Shown here in pieces: positions 28,472 through 37,400 of a stretch of 64,000 nucleotides of DNA. The notes beneath the pieces are model-generated. The model was given only the letters and a program-made list of their open reading frames with translations. It had not been told where the DNA came from and searched no databases. The first letter of the stretch is position 1. Each line of letters starts with the position of its first letter. Where the stretch lies: NCBI GenBank assembly GCA_963819695.1, contig CAWFXD010000001.1:2259345-2323344 (forward strand), written 5' to 3'. The DNA comes from DASZIT01 sp963819695. GTDB taxonomy: Bacteria; Actinomycetota; Acidimicrobiia; Acidimicrobiales; RAAP-2. The position numbers were made by a program, and so were the translations under genes.

Positions 28472-28517
28472 GACGAATGCCCTGGCGGCTTCGGTGTAGT
28501 TGGGCCATGATCGTCCT

Positions 28518-29000
28518 GTGACCACACCCGATGGCGGAACCAGCCAGCCAGGCGAGGAACGACGCGACATCGACCCCGCGGCCGAGGACCGGGAGCTCGA
28601 GGTGATCGGCGAGGACGAATGCTTCGCCCTCCTGCAGGGTCAGGATCTTGGCCGGTTGGCCATCGTCCGCGACGGCCAACCCGAGATCTTCCCGGTCAAC
28701 TACGGGCTCGACGGCCACACCGTCACCATCCGGACCCAGCCCGGGGTCAAACTGGCCAATGCCATCCTGGCCAAGGTGGCGTTCGAGGTTGAAGACATCG
28801 ACCCGGTGAGTCGGGAGGGTTGGGTCGTGGAGGTGCGCGGCCTGGCCGAGGACATCTCCAATGCAATCGACCCCTGGTCCGAACACGCCCGGGCGACCAA
28901 CGTGCGTCCGTGGGTGATGGGCCCGCACGAACATCACATCGCCATCTCCCATCCTCAGGTGTCCGGCCGGCGACTCCGTCGGCCGGCGTCACCCGCCTGA
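28518..29000 (+). CDS. Pyridoxamine 5'-phosphate oxidase-fold (PPOX) flavin-binding protein
   Basis: A small split-barrel protein of about 160 residues with a hydrophilic N-terminal tail, then LEVIGEDECFALLQGQDLGRLAIVRDGQPEIFPVNYGLDG, the typical opening of PPOX or nitroimidazole-resistance-like flavoproteins, and VAFEVEDIDPVSREGWVVEVRGLAEDI. Such proteins bind FMN or F420 and act as low-molecular-weight oxidoreductases; the true role here is unknown. The GTG at 28518 is assumed. A related gene follows 123 bases later on the same strand. Confidence 0.82.
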   Translation: MTTPDGGTSQPGEERRDIDPAAEDRELEVIGEDECFALLQGQDLGRLAIVRDGQPEIFPVNYGLDGHTVTIRTQPGVKLANAILAKVAFEVEDIDPVSREGWVVEVRGLAEDISNAIDPWSEHARATNVRPWVMGPHEHHIAISHPQVSGRRLRRPASPA

Positions 29001-29156
29001 GCTGCGATCGGGTCGGGCGAAGGTCCGGAATTCTCCTCGACCGCCCTGGAACCCGATGACCCGGATACCCCTGATCCCTGCCGGGGGCGGGATCGGGCTG
29101 GGAGTGGGGGTCGAAAGGCACTGGTGATGACGCCCCATCGATGCCATGGTGGTCAC

Positions 29157-29633
29157 ATGTGGATCGACGGCAAGGGATCGATGGTGCTCACGCGGCCCGA
29201 GTGCAAGCGCCTGCTGGCGGTGGCGGCCTCCGACCAAGAGGTCGGACGACTGGGGGTCGCCACTGACCAGGCACCGGTGGTCGTTCCGGTCAACTTCTCC
29301 GTCCGCGACGGTCACGTGCGGGTGCGGGTCGGGCCTGGCTTCGTGTCCCAGGCTGCTACCGGTCACCTGGTGGCGTTCGAAGTCGATCAGGTGGATCTGG
29401 ACTCCGGCGTCGCCTGGAGCGTGCTCGTCCGTGGGTTGGCCACCCTGATCGAGTCCCCGACCGAGACCGAGCTCACCGACGCGGCCCATCCGCTGGTTCC
29501 CGAGCCGGGTGACATGGTCCTGGTCATTCGCCCCGACATCCTCACCGGGCGACGCTTCGACCTCCACCCGTCGCCATCAGATCGCCTGGGTGGTGCGAAC
29601 GCCTCACCCTCCGACCCCTCGGTCGGGCACTGA
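29157..29633 (+). CDS. Second PPOX-fold flavin-binding protein
   Basis: About 158 residues with the same layout as the upstream neighbour: VLTRPECKRLLAVAASDQEVGRLGVATDQAPVVVPVNFSVRDGHV, then LVAFEVDQVDLDSGVAWSVLVRGLATLIESP. The two are paralogues, but the overall similarity by eye is modest. The ATG at 29157 lies close to the domain start; an upstream ATG at 29124 is also in frame. It precedes the phosphoketolase gene by 97 bases and may share its transcript. Cofactor and substrate are not determined. Confidence 0.8.
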   Translation: MWIDGKGSMVLTRPECKRLLAVAASDQEVGRLGVATDQAPVVVPVNFSVRDGHVRVRVGPGFVSQAATGHLVAFEVDQVDLDSGVAWSVLVRGLATLIESPTETELTDAAHPLVPEPGDMVLVIRPDILTGRRFDLHPSPSDRLGGANASPSDPSVGH

Positions 29634-29730
29634 CGAAAGTCATCGCACCCGCCGTCGTCGGTTCCGGGACGAACGATTGGACCGAGCCACACGACGACGC
29701 CGACACGACGCCACACCGAAAGAGTTGCCG

Positions 29731-32185
29731 ATGACCGACATCCGAGTCTCAACGTCATCCTCTCCGACCGACGAGGGCGAGCTCCGCCAACTCGACGCCT
29801 ACTTCCGCGCCGCCAACTACCTGACCGCCGGCCAGATCTATCTGATGGACAACCCGCTGCTGCAGCGGCCACTCGTCCCCGAGGACATCAAACCCCGGCT
29901 GCTGGGGCACTGGGGAACCAGTCCCGGCCTCAACTTCCTGTATGCCCATCTGAGTCGGACCATCAGGGCCCGGGGGATCGACGCCATCTTCGTCTGCGGG
30001 CCGGGTCACGGGGGCCCGGCCGTCGTGGCCAACACCTGGCTGGAGGGAACCTACAGTGAGCGCTTTCCTCACATAGCCCGCAACGGTGCGGGAATGACCC
30101 GGCTGTTTCGACAGTTCTCCTTCCCGGGTGGGATCCCGAGCCATTGCAGTCCCGACACCCCGGGATCGATTCACGAGGGAGGCGAGCTGGGCTACTCGCT
30201 GAGCCATGCGTTCGGTGCGGCCTTCGACAATCCGGACCTGGTGGTGGCCTGCGTGGTTGGCGACGGCGAGGCGGAGACAGGGCCGGCCGCCACCGGATGG
30301 CACTCGAACAAGTTTCTCGATCCACAACGCGATGGCGTCGTGTTGCCCATCCTCCATCTGAACGGGTACAAGATCGCCGCACCAACCGTGTTGGCCCGAA
30401 TCCCGACTTCGGAGTTGCTGTCCCTCTTCACCGGCTACGGATACCGGGCGATACTGGTGGAGGGTGGGTTCGACGGTGAGGACCCAATGGCCGTCCACCG
30501 CCGGATGGCCTCCGCCCTCGACGGGGCTCTGGCGGAGATCGGCGAGATCCTGGCTTTGGCCCGGGGTGGGGGTGTCCGGACGCGACCGGTGTGGCCGATG
30601 CTGATCCTCCGGACGCCGAAGGGCTGGACGGGTCCCAAGGTGGTCGATGGGCTCCCGATCGAAGGGACGTTTCGGGCCCATCAGCTTCCGCTCGGCGAGG
30701 TCCGCACCAATCCCGAACATCTGGCCCAACTCGAGGGCTGGCTCCGGAGCTACCGACCCGAGGAGCTTTTCGAGGATGACGGGTCCCCGGTCGAGGCGAT
30801 TTGCGGGTTCCCCCCGGCCGGCGATCGGCGGATGAGCGCCAACCCGCATGCCAACGGGGGCCTCCTGCTCCGCCGATCTGGAGCTCCCCGACTTCTGTGA
30901 CTACGGGGTCGATGTCCCGAGCCCAGGGTCTGGCCTCCACGAGGCGACCCGGGTCCTCGGCGGCTTTCTCCGGGATGTGATCCGGGCCAACCCATCCACC
31001 TTCCGGGTGTTCGGGCCGGACGAAACCTCGTCGAACCGGCTGCAGGACGTCTTTGAGGTCACCGACCGGACCTGGGATGCGGAGCTTCGCCCCGGAGACG
31101 ATCATTTGGCTCCCGACGGCCGGGTCATGGAAATGCTGTCCGAACACCAGTGCGAGGGATGGCTCGAGGGATACCTTCTCACCGGTCACCATGGAATCTT
31201 CAACTGTTACGAAGCATTCATCCACATCGTCGACTCGATGTTCAACCAGCATGCCAAGTGGTTGAAAGCCAGCCGGGAAGTCCCCTGGCGCCGGCCCATC
31301 GCCTCGTTGAACTACCTGCTTTCCAGCCACGTCTGGAGACAGGACAACAACGGCTTCTCCCATCAGGATCCCGGCTTCATCGATCACGTGGTCAACAAGA
31401 AGGCCGAGATCGTCCGGGTGTATTTCCCCCCGGATACCAACTGCCTGCTGTCGGTAGCCGACCACTGTCTGAGAAGTCGGAATTATGTCAATGTCATGGT
31501 GGCCGGCAAGCAACCCCAGCTCGATTGGCTGACCATGGACGAGGCGCGGGACCACTGCACCCGGGGGCTGGGCATCTGGGACTTCGCGTCGAACAGCGGG
31601 GACTCGGTGCCCGATGTGGTCATGGCCTGCTGCGGGGATATCCCCACCCTCGAGACCCTCGCCGCGGTGCAATTGCTGCACGAGTATCTACCTGATCTCG
31701 CAGTGAGAGTGGTCAACGTCGTCGACCTGATGCGGCTCGAACCCGATACTGAACACCCGCACGGCCTTCCGGATCGGGAGTTCGATACCATCTTCACCCG
31801 CGATCGACCGGTGGTATTCGCCTATCACGGCTACCCGTTGCTCATCCATCGCCTGACCTACCGCCGCACCAACCACGACAGCTTCCACGTTCGGGGCTAC
31901 AAGGAGGAGGGGACCACGACCACGCCTTTCGACATGGTCATGCTCAACGACCTCGACCGCTTCCACCTGGTCATCGATGTGCTCGACCGGGTTCCCGGTC
32001 TCGGTTCCCGGACCGCGACGTTGCGTCAGCAGATGGTCGATGCCCGCATCGATGCCCGACGCTATGGCCGCGAGCACGGTGAGGACCCCCCGGAGATCGC
32101 CCAATGGCGCTGGAGCGCGGCCGGTGCCGGCGGCGTCGGATCCCGCCTCGACCACAACCGAGCGACCAGCCCGCCGCCGGGCTGA
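29731..32185 (+). CDS. xfp: Phosphoketolase (xylulose-5-P/fructose-6-P) with one frameshift
   Basis: A TPP enzyme cleaving xylulose-5-P or fructose-6-P with phosphate to acetyl-phosphate plus glyceraldehyde-3-P or erythrose-4-P. Seen: LLGHWGTSPGLNFLYAHL, GPGHGGPAVVANTWLEGTYSE, SFPGGIPSH, and the TPP site VGDGEAETGPAATGWHSNKF, then HLNGYKIAAPTVLARI. After about residue 380 the frame breaks near 30874 (CTCCGCCGAT for CTCCGCGAT, one extra C). The second half continues at once with DLELPDFCDYGVD, LLTGHHGIFNCYEAFIHIVDSMFNQHAKWLK and YRRTNHDSFHVRGYKEEGTTTTPFDMVMLN. Restored length is about 817 residues, normal for the family. The stop lies just before the GTG of the GH65 gene. Confidence 0.93.
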
Positions 32186-32187
32186 CC

Positions 32188-34895
32188 GTGCCTGACCAAG
32201 CTCGGTACCCGACCGTCCGCCCACCGGAACGCCAGCCGGCGATCGACGAGACCTTCGAGGCGATCATCTTCGACTGGGACGCCAGGATCGGACCCGATCG
32301 ACGCCGGGACGCCAGCCGGTGGCGTGAACGAATCGAGTCGCTCTGCGCCGCCGGCGTGCAGGTCATCGCGGTAACCGATGACGAGGTGGGCGCCGTCGAC
32401 GAATGGCTCCGGGCCAGGCCACGAGGTCGGGGCACGCTGCACATCTGTTGTGAACGCGGCGCCGCGGTCTACCGGGTGGATGGCGACGGGCCCCAGCTCG
32501 TGCCGCGGCGGTCCGCCCGCCCCGAGGAGGACCGGGCCGGGTACGTCGAGATGGCGCTGACCGACAGTTCCGATTGGTCGCGTTGGGCCGCCGGTTGGCT
32601 GGCGGCCCAGGGGATTACCGGTGGACTGGTCCTGATCGGCGGTGACCATTTCGACCGCGGCGAACGGCGCCGGCTTCGACATCCGCCGGGCGGAGGACTT
32701 TCCCCGAGCCGTGGTCATCCCGTTCGGAGCCGAACCCGGGGCGCGTGCCTGGTGGCGTCGAGCCGCTCGGGGCCGGGCTGGAACGCTTCGTCGAGCTCTG
32801 CGACCACCAACTCGTGCGGCGAGCCACGCTCCGGGTGCCGAACATCGACCTCGACCCCGCCTGGGTCGCTTCCATTGCCCAACGAACGCTCCAAACAACG
32901 GATCGCCGAATCACTCGGGACGCTCGGCAACGGCTGGGTAGGGGTGCGCGGCTCCCGCGACGACGACGGCCCGGGCAGCGACCCGTTGTTTCTGGTCAAC
33001 GACGTCTTCACCCCGGACGGCCACATGCTCCCCGGCCCCAACTGGACCGGCCTCGAGAGACCCGGCATCGACCCTGATGGCGGCGAGCAACGCATCCTCG
33101 ACATGCGCGGTGGAACGCTGATCCGCCTCGGCCGCGATGACGCTGGGGGGCGCTCCCTGCGCTTCGTCTCCGCGGCCCGTCCCCTACGCGATGGCCCTCC
33201 GCGCCGAGGGGCCAGAGGCCAACCTCCAAGCCGGCGATCCCCTCCGCCGACCGGCGGAGAGCGTCGAGTTCGAGGCGAGCGAGGATGGGGGCACCGTTAC
33301 GGCCCGAACGGGTCGGGAGGGCTCCGAGATCGCCGTGGCGGCCCGGGATCGGGTGACCACTGGACAGGGCCGGCGGGTGATCGAGCGGCTGGCCGCCTGG
33401 GCTGCCGGAAGCTCGATCCACGGGGGAGACGCCCGCCAGCGACTTGCCCAGGTGGATGTCCATGGGATTCGACGCCCTGCTCGCCGAACACCGGACGGAG
33501 TGGGCCCACCGCTGGGACGACGCCGAGGTGGTGATCGACGGGGATCCGGAGGCGGAGCTGGCGGCTCGCTTCGCGGTGTTCCATCTCCTCAATGTCGCCA
33601 ATGACCTCGGCGAGGCGGCGGTCGGGGCCCGGGGGCTCACCGGGAATGCCTATGCCGGTCACGTCTTTTGGGACGCCGACGTCTTCGTGCTCCCGGCGCT
33701 GGCCGCCATCCGGCCCGGCCGCGGCCCGAGCCATGCTCGAGTACCGCATCCGCCGTCTCCCCGCCGCCCGGGCGGCGGCAGAGGCGCAGGGCATGCGCGG
33801 TGCCCGATTTCCCTGGGAGTCGGCCGGCGACGGGAGCGACGTCACTCCCCGGAAGGTCCGAGGGACGGAACGGCGAGCTGATCCCGATCGAGACCGGAGC
33901 CCACGAAGAGCACATCGTGGCCGATGTGGCCTGGGCGGCGGCCCACTACGCTGGCCTGGACGGGCGACGCCGCGTTTCTGGCCGAAGGGGGACGTGACCT
34001 CTTGATCGACACCGCCCGTTACTGGGCCAGCCGCATCCGAACGGACGCCGACGGCGACGGCCACCTCTACGGAGTGATGGGTCCCGACGAGTACCACCAG
34101 GTCGTCGACGACAACGCCTACACGAACGTCATGGCCCGCTGGAACCTCCGTCAGGGCGCCGACCTCCTGTCCCAGTCGGGTGACACCGCATACCGCGGCG
34201 ACGTGGCGGGCACTGGCCGACGGACTGGTCGACGGATGGAGCCCGGAGCACGGGCGTCTACGAGCAGTTCGCCGGCTACTTCGAGTTGGAGCCACTCCTG
34301 ATGTCCCAGTTCGCCCAACCCCCGGTCGCCATCGATGCGCTGCTCGGCGCCGAGCGGGTGGCGCGGTCCCAGCTCATCAAGCAGGCCGACGTGCTGATGC
34401 TCCACCACCTGGTCCCCGACGAGGTGGTGGACGGGATCGCTCCGGCCGTGCCTGGACTTCTACGAGCCGCGGACGGCCCACGGCAGCTCGCTCTCCCCGG
34501 CGATCCACGCGTCGCTCCTGGCCCGGGCGGGTGAGCCGGAGCAGGCGCTCGAGCTGTTCCGGGTGGCCGCCCGCCTCGACCTGGACGATCTCACCGGCAC
34601 GACCGCCGAAGGGCTCCACCTCGCCACCATGGGCGGGGTGTGGCAGGCCCTGGCGTTCGGCTTCCTCGGGATGCGAGCCGAAATGGGCACGCTCTCCGTC
34701 GATCCATGCCTGCCGGGATCCTGGAGCGCCCTCAGCCTGGCATTTCGTTTCGGCGGGCGGCGCCTCGCCATTCGTGCCGAACACGATCGAGTCACCGTCA
34801 CTTGTCGTGAGCCCCTCATGGTCGAGGTCGCCGGTCAGCCGCCCCAATGGTGTCAGCCCGGCACGACGACGGTGGCAAACCCACCGGCGTCCTGA
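32188..34895 (+). CDS. HAD-like domain fused to GH65 glycoside phosphorylase (about eleven frameshifts)
   Basis: The N-terminal ~200 residues look HAD-like: FEAIIFDWDARIGPDRR keeps a DxD but lacks the usual Thr or Val after it, and VIAVTDDE suggests motif II. The rest is glycoside hydrolase family 65: QRIAESLGTLGNGWVGVRG, FLVNDVFTPDGHML, LTGNAYAGHVFWDADVFVLPAL, GARFPWESAGDGSDVTP, AHEEHIVADVAWAA, and GVMGPDEYHQVVDDNAYTN with the catalytic Glu, ending FYEPRTAHGSSLSPAIHASL. GH65 enzymes phosphorolyse alpha-disaccharides (maltose, trehalose, kojibiose, nigerose) to beta-glucose-1-phosphate. Frame changes fall near 32645, 32750, 32880, 33180, 33460, 33720, 33868, 33960, 34203, 34253 and 34450. The next gene encodes a beta-phosphoglucomutase. 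Confidence 0.78.
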
Positions 34896-35141
34896 CCGAC
34901 TCGATCGGTGGTAGGAAAGCTCCTGACGCCGGCGTCGGCCGTGAAGACGCATCCATTCATGTCCTGGGTGGCCGTTGTGACCATCGCCCCTGGCCCGATG
35001 GTCTGAAGCGAGAGAGGGTGGCGGGATGGACGTGCGGTGTGGCTTTCCGGTCAGGATGAATCCGGGATGCTCAGGCATGCCGCTCCCGGAGATCGAGTCC
35101 GCTTCGGCTCGGGCTGGGGTGGCGATGGCCGGCCACCGACC

Positions 35142-35918
35142 ATGAGCTCCCAGAAGACCCCGGTCCCCCTGGATCGATTGGACGCGGTCATCTTCGATAT
35201 GGACGGAGTTGTCACCGATACCGCCGGGGTCCACGCCCGATGCTGGAAGCAGGCCTTCGACGGCTTCCTTCGCTTACGTTCGCGGAGCACCGGCGAGGAA
35301 CTCCGGTTGTTCGAGGACGAGGACTATCTGCGCTACGTCGACGGCAAGCCTCGTTATGACGGCGTGGAGAGCTTCTTGTCCTCCCGTGGGGTCACCCTCG
35401 AACCCGGCGCTCCCTCGGATCCTCCCGGGTACAACACCGTCTGCGCGATCGGAAACCTCAAGGACCGCGAATTCGAACGAGTCGTGACGGAGGAGGGAGT
35501 GACCCTGTTCGAGTCTACGGTCAGCTTCATCCGGTCACTGCGCTCACGCCAGACCCGCACCGCCCTGATTTCATCGAGCCGTCACGCCCGGGCGATGCTG
35601 GCGACCGGGGGTATCACCGATATCTTCGATGCCATCGTGGACGGGGTGGATGCCGAAGCCCTCGGGCTGCCCGGCAAGCCCGACCCGGCCATCTTCTTGA
35701 CCGCGGCGCAAGAGCTCGACGTCGTTCCGTCTCGCGCCGCGGTGGTGGAGGACGCCCTCGCCGGGGTCGAGGCGGGCCGCCGGGGGGCATTCGGCTTCGT
35801 CATCGGGATCGATCGAGCTTCGCACGCCGAAGCGCTCCGATCGCGGGGGGCGGACGTCGTGGTCGACGACCTGTCAGACGTCGAGTTCCCGCCCGATACC
35901 GACCCGGCATCGTCGTGA
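35142..35918 (+). CDS. Beta-phosphoglucomutase-like HAD hydrolase
   Basis: A cytosolic HAD-superfamily enzyme of 258 residues. Motif I is AVIFDMDGVVTDTAGVHARCWKQ with the Asp nucleophile. A cap domain with FEDEDYLRYVDGKPRYDGVESFL follows, then motif II (ALISSSRHARAML), motif III Lys (LPGKPDPAIFLTAAQEL) and motif IV (VVEDALAGVEAGRRGAF). It is closely similar in layout to mycobacterial proteins encoded beside a GH65 gene. Likely it isomerises beta-glucose-1-phosphate from the upstream phosphorylase to glucose-6-phosphate. The ATG at 35142 is preferred; the frame is open upstream to 35037 but without homology. A 246-base spacer separates it from the GH65 gene. Confidence 0.88.
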   Translation: MSSQKTPVPLDRLDAVIFDMDGVVTDTAGVHARCWKQAFDGFLRLRSRSTGEELRLFEDEDYLRYVDGKPRYDGVESFLSSRGVTLEPGAPSDPPGYNTVCAIGNLKDREFERVVTEEGVTLFESTVSFIRSLRSRQTRTALISSSRHARAMLATGGITDIFDAIVDGVDAEALGLPGKPDPAIFLTAAQELDVVPSRAAVVEDALAGVEAGRRGAFGFVIGIDRASHAEALRSRGADVVVDDLSDVEFPPDTDPASS

Positions 35919-36007
35919 GCGTGCGTCCGGCCGGGGCTTCGAGTCCGACGTCCCGTGCGGACGATAAGCGGTCTTCCGGAGGAATCATTTCGGAACCGGT
36001 GGCAGTG

Positions 36008-36013
36008 TACGGT
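36008..36013 (+). promoter_or_regulatory. -10 element before a possible 39-codon leader ORF
   Basis: TACGGT lies 6 nt before an ATG at 36020, the same geometry as other leaderless starts here. It would drive the leader ORF and the CoA-transferase gene. Confidence 0.35.
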
Positions 36014-36019
36014 GCCGCC

Positions 36020-36139
36020 ATGCGGCATACCCTCCTTGCCCATCCGACCCAGCCGTTTAGGTCGAGGCTGGGCTCGGTGATGGCCGACTTCTCCGGCCGC
36101 GCCGTTCGGGACGACCCACCCGGGCCATCGACGGGCTGA
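36020..36139 (+). CDS. Possible 39-residue leader peptide upstream of the CoA-transferase gene
   Basis: An ATG with a properly placed -10 box opens a 39-codon frame (MRHTLLAHPTQPFRSRLGSV onward) that stops 4 bases before the CoA-transferase ATG. I recognise no family, and it has no membrane segment. It could be a translated leader that couples to the downstream gene, or merely a chance frame in the 5' region. Confidence 0.25.
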   Translation: MRHTLLAHPTQPFRSRLGSVMADFSGRAVRDDPPGPSTG

Positions 36140-36143
36140 GCAG

Positions 36144-37382
36144 ATGCGGATCGTCCCAGTCGAGGAAGTGAGCGCCCGGCTTGCCGCCCTTCCGGGTCCC
36201 GAGCCTCGGGTCGTGGTGTCCGGCAACTTCGCCACCCCCGCCGTGCTGGTTCAGGCCCTCGTATCCGCTCTCGACCGTTGTCGGGTCTTTGCTCTCAACG
36301 CCCAACCTGGGTGGCCCCAACGCCCGGGCTTCATCAGCGAGACACCGTTCGTCGGGCCGGGCATGCGCCATGACCCCACCCTTGACTACCTCCCCATGCG
36401 TCTGTCGCTGGTCCCGCGGTTGTTCGACTCACTTCGCCCGGTGGATGCCGTTCTGGTGCATTCCTCCGTACCCCGCCAGGGGAAGATCTCCCTGGGGATC
36501 GAGGTCAACATCCTTCCGGCCGCCATCGAGCGGGCGCGGGCCCGGGGCGGACTGGTGGTGGCCCAGCTCAACCCCAACATGCCCTATACGTTCGGCGACA
36601 GCGAGTTCTCGACCGATTGGATCGACCTGGCCATCGAGGTCGACGAGCCACTAAGGACCCCCGAGCCCTGCCTCCCCTCCGACGAGGAGTTGCAGATCGG
36701 TCGGCACGTCGCCCGCTTCGCCAATGACGGGTCGACAGTGCAGCTCGGCATCGGTCAGATCCCCGACATCGCCGCCGGCGAGCTGACCCGTCACCGGCAA
36801 CTTGGCGTCTGGTCGGAGATGATCAGCAACGCGGTACTCGATCTCGAGCGATCCGGTGCACTCGACCCCGGCCGGGCCATCCAGACCTCCTTCCTGTTTG
36901 GCTCGGATGAGCTCTACCAGTGGGCCCATACCAACCCCCGATTGCAGATGACCCGCACCGAGACCGTCAACGATCCGGCTCGCATCGCGTCGCAACCGGC
37001 AATGCTCTCCATCAACATGGCCATGCAGGTCGATCTCTTCGCCCAGGCCAACGCCACCTTCGTCCACGGCGTTATTCACTCCGGCTTCGGCGGCCAGCCC
37101 GACTTCGTCAGCGGCTCCCTCCATTCGCCGGGAGGCCAAGCGGTGGTCGCGTTGCGCTCCTGGCACCAAAAGACCGATGCCTCGACCGTGCTGCCGGTGC
37201 TCACCAGCCCAGTCTCGTCGTTTCAACACTCGGTGATCGTCAGTGAGCAAGGCAGCGCGGAGATCTTCGGACGTTCTGAGCACGCCCAAGCCCGGTTGAT
37301 CATCGACCATGTGGCCCACCCCCGGGCCCGAGGGCAACTCAACGAGGTGGCGGGGGTCCTCGGTCTGGACCGTTCGCCCTGA
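36144..37382 (+). CDS. Acetyl-CoA hydrolase/transferase family CoA-transferase
   Basis: A 412-residue enzyme of the family containing 4-hydroxybutyrate CoA-transferase and succinyl-CoA:acetate CoA-transferase. It moves CoA between acyl-CoA and a free acid such as acetate. Seen: GNFATPAVLVQAL near the N-terminus, GKISLGIEVNILPAAIE, NPNMPYTFGDSEF, VQLGIGQIPDIAAGEL, the SINMAMQVDLFAQANATFV stretch, HSGFGGQPDFVSG, and the ending SEQGSAEIFGRSEHAQARLI and VAHPRARGQLNEVA. It sits between beta-phosphoglucomutase and the convergent POR operon, fitting acetate or acyl-CoA exchange in a fermentative pathway. The exact acid is unknown. Confidence 0.87.
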   Translation: MRIVPVEEVSARLAALPGPEPRVVVSGNFATPAVLVQALVSALDRCRVFALNAQPGWPQRPGFISETPFVGPGMRHDPTLDYLPMRLSLVPRLFDSLRPVDAVLVHSSVPRQGKISLGIEVNILPAAIERARARGGLVVAQLNPNMPYTFGDSEFSTDWIDLAIEVDEPLRTPEPCLPSDEELQIGRHVARFANDGSTVQLGIGQIPDIAAGELTRHRQLGVWSEMISNAVLDLERSGALDPGRAIQTSFLFGSDELYQWAHTNPRLQMTRTETVNDPARIASQPAMLSINMAMQVDLFAQANATFVHGVIHSGFGGQPDFVSGSLHSPGGQAVVALRSWHQKTDASTVLPVLTSPVSSFQHSVIVSEQGSAEIFGRSEHAQARLIIDHVAHPRARGQLNEVAGVLGLDRSP

Positions 37383-37400
37383 CCGACCCGGAGGTGGCCT

